From the NCBI GenBank assembly GCA_001630475.1, contig KV419423.1, positions 124,001 to 188,000 on the forward strand: a DNA stretch of 64,000 bases, written 5' to 3'. This document shows positions 32,065 to 40,739 of the stretch, one piece after another. Both the position numbers and the translations under genes were made by a program. This DNA is from Sistotremastrum niveocremeum HHB9708 (lineage: Eukaryota; Basidiomycota; Agaricomycetes; Sistotremastrales; Sistotremastraceae). Within the stretch, counting starts at the first letter, position 1. Each line of letters opens with the position of its first letter. The notes beneath the pieces are model-generated. The model had not been told where the DNA came from and ran no database searches. It saw only the letters and a program-made list of their open reading frames with translations.

Positions 32065-35000
32065 ATGTTCCTGCGCAACAGGCGTCTTCGCTCGCTCTCA
32101 GCTCCCCAGCCACCCTCGCCGAGCGCGGTTTCCTCTTCACTGTCCTCCCCTCCCCATTCCCCTCCCTCTCCTACCCCCGCTCGCGCTATGCCTGGTGACC
32201 TCGAAAATGGTCAGCCCGAAAATTTTTCGGCTAGTAGTTTAGACCACACCGTACCTAGCATCGATCCGAACTCCGGACAGCAGGACGAAGGCCAGAGTAA
32301 TTTGGCAGATGACGATGCCGTAGATGCATCTGTAGATAGTCAGAACGGCTATGTAGAGCCGCCGAGTGTCAGTCTAGACCGATCGAATGATATGATCGCT
32401 AGTCACTCACCTTCTGTACCCAACGAACCCTCTTTGGTGGAGGTTTTCGCCGAAGCACTCACCCAAATGGATGAGCCGACTCGCCGTGCGGTTATTCGCC
32501 GCATGGACCTCATCGAGTCCCTTAAAAATGCTCGCCGTAGCGCGAGCGACGACGTTTCGGACACGGCGTCCATCAGCGTAGATAGCAGACGTGCTCGTAT
32601 TGATGACGCGGAAGACAACGACGACGATGACCTATTTGTTTCGAACATTAATATTGGGTCAAATGATAATGATGAAAAACATGCGACACCCACTCAGTCG
32701 ACCCCTGTCGCTGCTACGAGTACCCCTGATGCATTCCGACAATTAGCGGATGCCATACTCCACGGTACTCCTCGTGGACATACCGCAATAGGAGCTCGTA
32801 AAGCCCCTCCGATGACCGCGCCGCGTGCGAGAACTCCTATTGCGATCCCTCCTGCTTTGCGCTCAATCCCTCACAATCAAGTGTTGTCTACCATCACCGA
32901 GAGTCCGGAAGTTAGGAGAGCCTCGCAGTTGGAACAGGTTACGTCTCAACTCACCAGGGACCTCGCCTCGATTCCCATGCTGCCCATTGCGTCTCACGCA
33001 GTTCCCAAGAATGAATCCAGTTCGCCTCCGGCTCCCTCGTCCTCCGACTCTGGCAGGTCTGGAAAACTCTTGAAGGATAACACGGTCCCCAAGCCAGATA
33101 AATATAATGGTACACCCGACTGGCATAACTATAGAGCCTTCAGTCACAGTTTGATGGTTTATTTCCGGTTGAGCGGGTTACCCTCAGAGTTTCATGTATA
33201 CTATATGGGTCAATTCATTACTGGCAATGCGAGACGGCATTACAATGACCACATACTTGGTTTTGAACACCAATACGATCTCGAATCGGCCCTCCGCAAG
33301 TTGTTTGACTTGTGCTTTCCTCCCGACTTTCGTGCGAGACAGCGTATTCGCTTCGATAATCTGTTCATGGGCTCTTACACAGTCGTTCAATTCGCTAGAG
33401 AACTCCAATCAATTGCTAGTCTCTTACCTGACATCACTGAGCGCCAACTTGCTCTGCGTTTCTTCTTTGGATGTAAACCTTATATTCAAGATAAGTTATC
33501 AGATTCCGGCTACAATGCGGAGTCTCACGGAATGGATCAACTGTTGGTGGCCGCAGAGAATTTCGAACGGACAGAAGCCTTGGCTCGTAGACGGCTGCAC
33601 GTCGCTTCTGGGCGATCCAGGACGAGCTCTCGACCCGACTACAGGCAATCAAACCCTCAAGAGTCTTCAGTCCCTGCGAATAAGAGTCACTCGAGTGATA
33701 ACCGGAAGGACTTTGCAGCTTCGGAGCAGGGACGACGTGCATCGCGTACCCCTCTTCCTGCTAATCATGGACATGGTCGCCCGCGTTTGACTCCTGAAAA
33801 GCGAGCCTCACTCACTGCCGAAGGGAAATGCTTTTCCTGCGAACAAACTGGCCATTTGAGTAAAGACTGCCCCAAGAAAAACATGGCGAGACCTACGAAA
33901 CTCTCCTCTAATTCCCTCCAGCTCACAGCGCTGCAAAAAGCAGCCGATTCCGTGAAGTTAGCTATGAACGCGTTTCATATTTTGCCTGATCCGGACCCTC
34001 AACATGGTGTAACTGATGATGGGCCTCCACAAGGGCTCAGTCGGTTTCACTTTGAGTGGATGGAGAAACTTAATGATTCGCGCCTGGGTCGCCACCTCGA
34101 TAGCAATGGAGACCCGTGCGAAGAGTGTCATCTTCGATTTCATATTGAGGTGACTCCTTCGGATTTAGTTGTCTTCGACTCTGTGACGATGGACACGTGG
34201 TATATCGCCCATGGGGATGCTTTAGAACCTGGTTTCGATATTGTGAGATTCGTCTTTGACCAGTTGCGGTTCGACCCTCGCGGGCCTGTCCGATGCGAAG
34301 ACAACCCTGCACCGTGGGGTATCAGCGATAATCGGCTTTTGTCTCGGGCGATTAAGCAACTCACAGCGGGAACGAAAGAGATCCACCCCGAGTATGAAGG
34401 CGAACCGGAAACCTACCAATGGCATTTCATGGCTACGGAGCGCGATACTTGGATGCTGCATGACCGCGGTGGTCCTGAGCTTGGTGGTGACGTTGTTCTT
34501 GGCGATTGGGAGATCTCGCGAGAAATGCTGCTGTCAGAGCATTTCGATATCGTCGATTACGTTGCTCGTACGCCTTCAGAGTGGCTCCTTGTTGACTATC
34601 ACCGCAGCACTGTCTTTGATATTCTTATCCAGGAAGATATTGAGCGATACGAGTTGCTGGACAACCAGGAGGCTTCTAGGCCAGCCTACGATGGCGATCG
34701 CATCGACCGCCGTGATTATGTCGACGATGTTTTCTTAATCGACCAGAAACACGGGATTAATATCACGATCTCTGTGTATCTGTTTTATTGTCGTCAAATA
34801 GATGTTGCTCAGATGATATACGACGAACTCCTACGTGTTCGATTCCCGTTGGTTTATCTGGCGAATTTGGATTCCATTTTGCCTCGACGTCGTGCGCAAC
34901 TCTTGAGGGCGGGTATTATACGGCCGGTGGACGAAGTCGAGGATGTGGTGGATCTTTTGGGTACTCGTTTGCACATATCTGCCATCAACTTTGATAGCTT

Positions 35001-35070
35001 GTGGCCGAAGGCGCTCAACATATCCGCTCTGCGTCCTAAAAGCAATAAGAAACCGGTTATTACTCCATAA
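32065..35070 (+). CDS. gag: Gag and upstream part of Gag-Pol
   Basis: This is a 1001-residue frame. The N-terminus is Ser/Pro-rich. A capsid-like region lies at about residues 345-510, from KPDKYNGTPDWHNYR onward. A nucleocapsid zinc knuckle CFSCEQTGHLSKDC (C-x2-C-x4-H-x4-C) follows at about 589-602 and would bind RNA in the particle. After the knuckle come some 400 residues of acidic, globular-looking sequence with no match I recognise, an unusually long spacer before the protease. The frame stops at TAA (35068-35070), which is the first three bases of an inserted 300-bp element. Without the insertion the reading frame would run straight on into pol, so the element originally had one continuous Gag-Pol. 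Confidence 0.88.
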   Translation: MFLRNRRLRSLSAPQPPSPSAVSSSLSSPPHSPPSPTPARAMPGDLENGQPENFSASSLDHTVPSIDPNSGQQDEGQSNLADDDAVDASVDSQNGYVEPPSVSLDRSNDMIASHSPSVPNEPSLVEVFAEALTQMDEPTRRAVIRRMDLIESLKNARRSASDDVSDTASISVDSRRARIDDAEDNDDDDLFVSNINIGSNDNDEKHATPTQSTPVAATSTPDAFRQLADAILHGTPRGHTAIGARKAPPMTAPRARTPIAIPPALRSIPHNQVLSTITESPEVRRASQLEQVTSQLTRDLASIPMLPIASHAVPKNESSSPPAPSSSDSGRSGKLLKDNTVPKPDKYNGTPDWHNYRAFSHSLMVYFRLSGLPSEFHVYYMGQFITGNARRHYNDHILGFEHQYDLESALRKLFDLCFPPDFRARQRIRFDNLFMGSYTVVQFARELQSIASLLPDITERQLALRFFFGCKPYIQDKLSDSGYNAESHGMDQLLVAAENFERTEALARRRLHVASGRSRTSSRPDYRQSNPQESSVPANKSHSSDNRKDFAASEQGRRASRTPLPANHGHGRPRLTPEKRASLTAEGKCFSCEQTGHLSKDCPKKNMARPTKLSSNSLQLTALQKAADSVKLAMNAFHILPDPDPQHGVTDDGPPQGLSRFHFEWMEKLNDSRLGRHLDSNGDPCEECHLRFHIEVTPSDLVVFDSVTMDTWYIAHGDALEPGFDIVRFVFDQLRFDPRGPVRCEDNPAPWGISDNRLLSRAIKQLTAGTKEIHPEYEGEPETYQWHFMATERDTWMLHDRGGPELGGDVVLGDWEISREMLLSEHFDIVDYVARTPSEWLLVDYHRSTVFDILIQEDIERYELLDNQEASRPAYDGDRIDRRDYVDDVFLIDQKHGINITISVYLFYCRQIDVAQMIYDELLRVRFPLVYLANLDSILPRRRAQLLRAGIIRPVDEVEDVVDLLGTRLHISAINFDSLWPKALNISALRPKSNKKPVITP
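35060..35067. repeat. Target-site duplication TTACTCCA
   Basis: The same eight bases recur at 35368-35375, after the 300-bp element. Confidence 0.85.
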
Positions 35071-35367
35071 GGCCTCCAACGAATATGTACCTGTGGTACT
35101 CAGGTACCTGCGGGCAGGTACCTGCCTGTTTTTTTTAGGCAAAATCCCATACTCGTACTTGCCAGGTACAGGTACCCATGCAGGTATACCCATGTAAAGT
35201 GTCTTGTTTTGTGGTTAAATGGTGAAATTGAATCACTTTGTTGGGGGCAGGTACCTGCCAAAAAGTTCAAAGGCCAATGTCATACCTATCTGCAAAAATT
35301 TTGGCAGGTACCTGCGCAGGTATACCTGCGGGTATACCCATTTGGGCGATACTCGTTGGAAGCCTTA
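35068..35367 (+). mobile_element. 300-bp hAT-like non-autonomous element, copy 2
   Basis: It has the same length, orientation and ends as the copy at 24340-24639, and differs at only a few positions. It is flanked by TTACTCCA. It splits the Gag-Pol frame between the post-gag spacer and the protease. Its right half carries an open frame from an ATG at 35238 that reads through the right border into pol. Confidence 0.9.
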
Positions 35368-38300
35368 TTACTCCACCTGAGACTTTGGAACGTACGCGTA
35401 TGACTCCAAGGGATAAGAATCGCGACATCCCGCTCCCGTTGGTGCTCACTGCAACTATCAATGGTCATGAATGTCAGTGTTTGATCGACAGTGGATCGCT
35501 CGTGGATGCGATCTCTGCGAAACTGGCCGACCTTTTACATTTAAAACTCGATGCATTTGAAAAGCCGATCCCAGTTGGCATGGCTGTATCTGGTTCTCGG
35601 GCGATGATCAATTTTTCGGCTGACGTTCAGTTTGATTGTCTTACTGTTTCGGAACGCCGCAGATTCGACATTGCTAACCTTGACCAATATGATATCATCC
35701 TTGGTACGCCATTCCTGTTCCAACACAAGGTTACTTTCGGGTTCAACCCTTTCGAGGTCTCTGTGGGTTCTGTTCAGAGTCTGCCGCTGCGAGGTGAGTC
35801 GATTCATACCATTCACTCACAAGCAGTCAATGTTGTTAACCAGTCGCTCGAACAGATCAGAGAGGAATTGCGAGAAGAGGCACGGGATCTGTGCAAATCA
35901 ATGGATCAGACTGCACTTCCTCCGCTGAGAGCGATTAACCATTCCATACCTCTCATTGACGAAAATCTGGTGATTCAATTGCGGCCATCAAAGTGTCCTG
36001 AAGCCCTGAAACCACAGTTTAAGGAAAAGGCCGCCGCATATATATCAAGTGGTAGGTGGGAACTTCGTCCGGTTCGAAACGCGGCACCGATGCTCTTCAT
36101 CCTGAAGAAGGCCGGAGAAGATGGCATCGCCAAACTACGCACCGTAGTCGATAAACGCGCTATTAACGAGAATACGCGCAAACTCTCCTCGCCTATGCCG
36201 GAAATTGAGGACGTTGTAAATAAGATTGCGAGGAAACCTTACCGTACTCTAATTGATGGGAAAGATGCTTATGAGCAGATCCGTGTAGTACCAGAACATG
36301 TCGATCGCACTGCTTTTAATACACCTATGGGCACCATGGTCAGCCATGTACTGCAACAAGGGGATTGCAATGGTCCTGCAACATACCAATCATTGATGAA
36401 TTACATTTTCGCCGAATTCATAAACGACTTCATGGCTGTTTACATGGATGATATGGCCATCGGCTCTGATACGATTCCGGAGCACATACGTGATATCAGG
36501 AAGGTGCTTGAAGTCCTACGTCGCGAGAAGCTGTATATATCCGCTGAGAAAATGCGCTTCTTCGCCGAGGAACTCAATTTACTGGGTCATGTCATCGACG
36601 ATGTTGGCATTCGGATGGATCCTCATAAGGTCGATGAGGTAGGCAAATGGAAGACCCCGTCCAACAAATCTCTTCTCCAGGGATTTCTCGGCGCGGTTGG
36701 GTTTCTCGCTCCTGATTGCCCGGGCATTCGTATCCCCATGGGCATCCTCGCGGCTCGCACAGGATCCACGAAAGGATGGAAATGGACGCCTACGCTTCAG
36801 CGTGCGTTCGATGAAGTCAAGAATATTGTGCAGACTTACAGAGATTCTCATCGTAAAGTTTTAGACCTCTCTCCTGGTCATGCTCGTATTAACGTCGTAT
36901 CGGATGCTAGTGTGACAGGCGGAGGGGGTGAGCTTACGCAGGGAGATAACTTTGAGACGGCTCACCGCATTCTCATATGGTCCGGTAAATGGAACAAAGC
37001 CCAGCTGAACTACGCTGTGCATGAATTGGAACTGTTGGCCTTGGTCGAGAGCCTGAAACGTTTTCGAGTATATTTGCAGGGCGTGCATTTCACAGTCTGG
37101 ACTGATCATCGCGCGTTGGAATGGATCAAAACCCAGAAGAACCTGACGGATCGTCAAGTCAGGTGGATGCTTGAATTCAGCAAGTATGATTTCGAGATTA
37201 AATACATACCTGGTCCTCGTAATATCGTATCTGATGCCTTATCGAGATTGTACAGCGATGATGCGCAGGGAACGATTAGAGCAACATCGGAGTATGTGGT
37301 TGATGAAGACGATAGTGTCAGTTTTGATTCCTTGAAGGTTGCGCTGGTCCAGCCATTCTCGCCATCGTTTCCGGTGATTACTGGCGATGCAGCTAGGGTA
37401 TCCTTACACATGGCTTCTTCCGCTCCTGCAGGTCCTGTTGAGTCTGATCAAGTGAAGGTTCCAAAGAAGAAATTACCTCGAGTGATTCTTCACGTTCACA
37501 AGCCTCCTGTGCCCCAGAATCGTCCAGCCGATAGCTTTGGATTAAGCGCCGAGACTGGATCTGAGTCACTGAGGCTCGTTACGTCATCAACGGAAGCATC
37601 TGCAGATCCGACTGTGGATGCCGGCACCGGCATGACTCCGGTGATTGCAGACATCATATCCGCTTCTGTTGAGGGCATCGACTTCGCCGCAAATCTCAAA
37701 GGTCGTTATAGCGAAGACAGCTTTTTTGCCACTCTATTGGATAATCCCTCTCACTACAAGAACTTTGAGGTTACTGGCGACCTGATTTTCGTGATAAGTT
37801 CGGATAACCGCCGATTATGCATCCCGGACATCAAAATTAGCGATCGATCTGCTCGAGAACTCGTAATCTCTCATACTCACTCTCTACTTGCTCATCTCGG
37901 TGCACGGAAAACTCTTGCTGCTCTTCGTGATCAGGTGTGGTGGAAGGATATGATTAAGGATATCAAATCCTTTTGTGATTCTTGTTCTGTCTGTGCGACT
38001 GCAAAGCCGCGTAACCATGTCGCATATGGTTTACTGTCTACTCTCGAGGTCCCGACTCGTCCTTGGCAGACGATTGGTATGGATTTCATGGGCCCTCTTC
38101 CGGAATCCACCACGCGATATGGAACGTTTGACATGCTGACAGTCATCATCTGTCATTTGACAATGATGGTACACCTTGTCCCATCGAAGCAAACCTATCG
38201 CGCGAAAGATATCGCAGAAATCTTATTCGATTCGGTATACAGGTTGCATGGTGTCCCGGAACATATAGTCTCGGATCGGGACTCGTTGTTCACGAGTACC

Positions 38301-40385
38301 TTTTGGCAGCGATTCCATGCATTGATTGGCACCGAACTTCGGATGAGTTCCTCCTTTCACCCTCAGACTGATGGCTTAACTGAGCGAGTTAACAGGGTGA
38401 TTAACTCCATGCTCCGGTCGTGCGTCTCACTCGAACAAAAGGACTGGGCCTCTAAACTGCCGATCATCGAATTTGCCATCAACAACTCGCGTTCCGAGAC
38501 CACGGGCTTTGCGCCGTTCTTTTTGAACTCAGGTCGTATGCCCAGATCCATGATATTCAACACATCTGATCCATATCCAGGTGTACGAAAGTTTGCTTCG
38601 ACCGTGAAATCCGCACTCATGGCGGCTCACGATGCTATCCTTTCCACTCGTGTTAAGCAAACCAAAACGGCTAATAAACACCGTCGTCCGGCGCCGTTTA
38701 AAGTCGGGGATCTCGTGTATGTCGAGACGAAAAATATGAGACTAGCCCCGGGGCGATCACGCAAGCTTACCCCTAAGTTCGTTGGCCCCTTTAAAATTTT
38801 GTCTGAAGTTGTTGACGGTTCATCGTTTAAGCTCGATTTACCAGCAGAAATGAAATCTAGAGGGCTTCATCCAGTGTTTCACTCATCGTTACTTCGGATA
38901 CACGTCCCAAATGATGACCGAAGGTTTCCTAACCGTGTTCAATTGCTACTGCCGTCCTTAGGCGCTGAGCCCGCTGAGTCTTCCGAATGGCCGGTCGACA
39001 AGTTTGTTTCACACTCTGGTGCTGGCGATGCTCTTATTTTCAAGGTTCTATGGAAGACTGGTGATCACTCGTGGGAACCGATCGCCAATGTCAAACACCT
39101 CGATGCTCTGACCTCGTACCTCGAAGCATTAGGAGTCTCCTCGATCTCGGACCTGCCGAAAAACTTCGAGGCTTCTTCTGCTTCGACTTCACATGGCTCT
39201 AAGGCCCCTCCTCTCGGTGTCGCGGCTATCACATTGCCGTTTTGGATGCCCAAAATCTCTTATAAGGTCTCGGCAAGCATCAGCACAACTCTCATGGCTC
39301 TCCCCATCCACCTTCGTTCTTCCTCTGCGAAAGCTGAGCGTCGTGCATCTACTGCTGCTCATGCTGCTCACAACTCTGACGATGACGCCGATGGCGAACC
39401 TGACCCTCAGGTCCCTTTGGCGGTCGCACCGACGACGAATGCGGTCGCCTCAGCTCCTACTCCGGAGGTCGCTGTAGCCCCTCCTAGAGTCGTTATCGAC
39501 CCAGTCGCACTTGCTGGTATTTCATTCAGTCAAACTATGTGCATCGTTCAATTTGCTGATGCCTGCGATTACATAGCTGCTACTCGTGCTATGGAGGCTG
39601 CCCCTCTTCCTCCCGACGATGACGTCATCTCCGTCTCCGACTCTAGCGCTCGTGGTAGTAGCGCTGGCCCTGCTCGTTCGCTCTCCCCTGCTCCTGCTCA
39701 GCCGGCCATCGTCCCTCCCACTGCTGTCGCAAACGCCACCGTCGCCTTAGACCGCCTCGACATCGCCAACACGGAAGCCAGACCTCCGGCTCCTGCGGCT
39801 CAAGACCAAGATGTTGAGATGGAAGACGCTGCTGCAGATACTCCTGCTGCTCCTGCCCCTGCGCCGGTACCCCCTACTGTCGCCGCTCAAAATGTCGCCC
39901 CTCGTCTCCCTGCCATGCCACTCCATGAGCAGCCCGGATTCATCGATGGGCTTCCCCCAAATCTTCGTGCCGATGTTTTCAACAATCTCAGCGAAGCCGA
40001 ACGCCGTCTCCTCCTGGCCAACTCGCCTGCGGAGCGCATTCTCATCGCCCGAGAATTGCGTGATCAGCAGCGTCATGCGAGGCAGCAAGAACGCCGTCGC
40101 GATCAGGAAATTCAGGAGCGTGCCAGGATCGCTCGTCAGGAAGCCGACCGTGAGCTTCCTTTCGAACAACTCACTCGTCGAGCTATGGCTGATCTCTGGG
40201 GCCGTTTTACCAGCTTTCTTGGCGACGCTGCGCAACCGATCATTCCGTTCAATGCGCCGACGTACCCACAGACGCACCAGCAATATCATCCGTACCAGAA
40301 CAATTACAACCGCCAGTCTAATGGTCGTGGTCGTGGTGGCCGTGGTGGTCGTGGTCGGGGACGTGGTCGTGGTGGCGGCAATTGA
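35238..40385 (+). CDS. pol: Pol: protease, RT, RNase H, integrase, chromodomain, RGG tail
   Basis: The native pol sequence starts at about 35376; the first residues (35238-35375) come from the inserted element and its duplication. In order: an aspartic protease with CLIDSGSLVDAIS; reverse transcriptase with TLIDGKDAYEQI and VYMDDM (36441-36452); RNase H with NVVSDAS, HELELLAL and TDHRALEW; an integrase zinc region (HTHSLLAH...CDSCSVC); and an integrase core with D at 38082, D at 38274 and E at 38382, 35 residues apart. A chromodomain-like segment follows near 39000-39130 (FKVLWKTGDHSWEP), which in related elements guides insertion to marked chromatin. A further 400 residues are Ala/Pro-rich, then an Arg/Glu-rich helix, then a Gly/Arg-rich RGG-like end. 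Such a tail is unusual. No stop interrupts this part. Confidence 0.9.
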   Translation: MLGAGTCQKVQRPMSYLSAKILAGTCAGIPAGIPIWAILVGSLITPPETLERTRMTPRDKNRDIPLPLVLTATINGHECQCLIDSGSLVDAISAKLADLLHLKLDAFEKPIPVGMAVSGSRAMINFSADVQFDCLTVSERRRFDIANLDQYDIILGTPFLFQHKVTFGFNPFEVSVGSVQSLPLRGESIHTIHSQAVNVVNQSLEQIREELREEARDLCKSMDQTALPPLRAINHSIPLIDENLVIQLRPSKCPEALKPQFKEKAAAYISSGRWELRPVRNAAPMLFILKKAGEDGIAKLRTVVDKRAINENTRKLSSPMPEIEDVVNKIARKPYRTLIDGKDAYEQIRVVPEHVDRTAFNTPMGTMVSHVLQQGDCNGPATYQSLMNYIFAEFINDFMAVYMDDMAIGSDTIPEHIRDIRKVLEVLRREKLYISAEKMRFFAEELNLLGHVIDDVGIRMDPHKVDEVGKWKTPSNKSLLQGFLGAVGFLAPDCPGIRIPMGILAARTGSTKGWKWTPTLQRAFDEVKNIVQTYRDSHRKVLDLSPGHARINVVSDASVTGGGGELTQGDNFETAHRILIWSGKWNKAQLNYAVHELELLALVESLKRFRVYLQGVHFTVWTDHRALEWIKTQKNLTDRQVRWMLEFSKYDFEIKYIPGPRNIVSDALSRLYSDDAQGTIRATSEYVVDEDDSVSFDSLKVALVQPFSPSFPVITGDAARVSLHMASSAPAGPVESDQVKVPKKKLPRVILHVHKPPVPQNRPADSFGLSAETGSESLRLVTSSTEASADPTVDAGTGMTPVIADIISASVEGIDFAANLKGRYSEDSFFATLLDNPSHYKNFEVTGDLIFVISSDNRRLCIPDIKISDRSARELVISHTHSLLAHLGARKTLAALRDQVWWKDMIKDIKSFCDSCSVCATAKPRNHVAYGLLSTLEVPTRPWQTIGMDFMGPLPESTTRYGTFDMLTVIICHLTMMVHLVPSKQTYRAKDIAEILFDSVYRLHGVPEHIVSDRDSLFTSTFWQRFHALIGTELRMSSSFHPQTDGLTERVNRVINSMLRSCVSLEQKDWASKLPIIEFAINNSRSETTGFAPFFLNSGRMPRSMIFNTSDPYPGVRKFASTVKSALMAAHDAILSTRVKQTKTANKHRRPAPFKVGDLVYVETKNMRLAPGRSRKLTPKFVGPFKILSEVVDGSSFKLDLPAEMKSRGLHPVFHSSLLRIHVPNDDRRFPNRVQLLLPSLGAEPAESSEWPVDKFVSHSGAGDALIFKVLWKTGDHSWEPIANVKHLDALTSYLEALGVSSISDLPKNFEASSASTSHGSKAPPLGVAAITLPFWMPKISYKVSASISTTLMALPIHLRSSSAKAERRASTAAHAAHNSDDDADGEPDPQVPLAVAPTTNAVASAPTPEVAVAPPRVVIDPVALAGISFSQTMCIVQFADACDYIAATRAMEAAPLPPDDDVISVSDSSARGSSAGPARSLSPAPAQPAIVPPTAVANATVALDRLDIANTEARPPAPAAQDQDVEMEDAAADTPAAPAPAPVPPTVAAQNVAPRLPAMPLHEQPGFIDGLPPNLRADVFNNLSEAERRLLLANSPAERILIARELRDQQRHARQQERRRDQEIQERARIARQEADRELPFEQLTRRAMADLWGRFTSFLGDAAQPIIPFNAPTYPQTHQQYHPYQNNYNRQSNGRGRGGRGGRGRGRGRGGGN

Positions 40386-40460
40386 GTACATATCTTTATT
40401 GCTATCTAAAATCTCCCTTCTAGTACTTCTCTTCTATGTAGCATCTCGTCTACTCGATGC

Positions 40461-40471
40461 TGGAGGGGGTG
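40461..40471 (+). promoter_or_regulatory. Polypurine tract
   Basis: TGGAGGGGGTG lies directly upstream of the right LTR and would prime plus-strand DNA synthesis. Confidence 0.75.
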
Positions 40472-40739
40472 TGTAACGGTTATGGCCTCCGGATTAGCCG
40501 AGCATAGCCGTTACGATCTCGTATGGACTGTTTTTGTAGTCGATCGTAGAAGTCAAGTATTTATTCTCCGATCGTCTCTAGTATATAAAGTAGCTACTCT
40601 GCGCATGTACCTACTTTAGCTCTCTGTCCTCTAATCGACTGTCCTTTGTGTCTGTCAATATCCGACTGCATCAAGACTTCGCTTATTCGCTAGAGACTCT
40701 GTTCGGTCACTATACCGCAAGAATATAGTCACCGTCACA
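40472..40739 (+). repeat. Right LTR (268 bases)
   Basis: It is complete, TG...CA. It starts with an inverted repeat (GTAACGGTTATG and CATAGCCGTTAC, one mismatch) and has a TATATAAA box at 40582. Confidence 0.93.
40582..40589 (+). promoter_or_regulatory. LTR TATA box
   Basis: TATATAAA in the LTR probably sets the start of the genomic transcript. In the left LTR the equivalent is hidden by the N run. Confidence 0.6.

Larger units (their letters stand above)
31587..40739 (+). mobile_element. Ty3/Gypsy chromovirus-type LTR retrotransposon
   Basis: The two LTRs begin TGTAACGG and end CACCGTCACA. GCGGA flanks both sides (31582-31586 and 40740-40744). The coding part runs gag with a CCHC knuckle, protease, reverse transcriptase, RNase H, integrase and a chromodomain, the order of Ty3/Gypsy chromoviruses. 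The sequenced parts of the LTRs (190 bases) are identical by eye, so insertion was recent. A polypurine tract (GGAGGGGGTG) sits against the right LTR. A 300-bp hAT-like element splits the coding frame. A typical tRNA-type primer site is not obvious after the left LTR. Confidence 0.94.

Noticed and set aside
39747-40391. Long minus-strand frame opposite the end of pol
   Set aside because: It is the antisense of the repetitive Ala/Pro/Gly/Arg-rich tail, with no start context or family.
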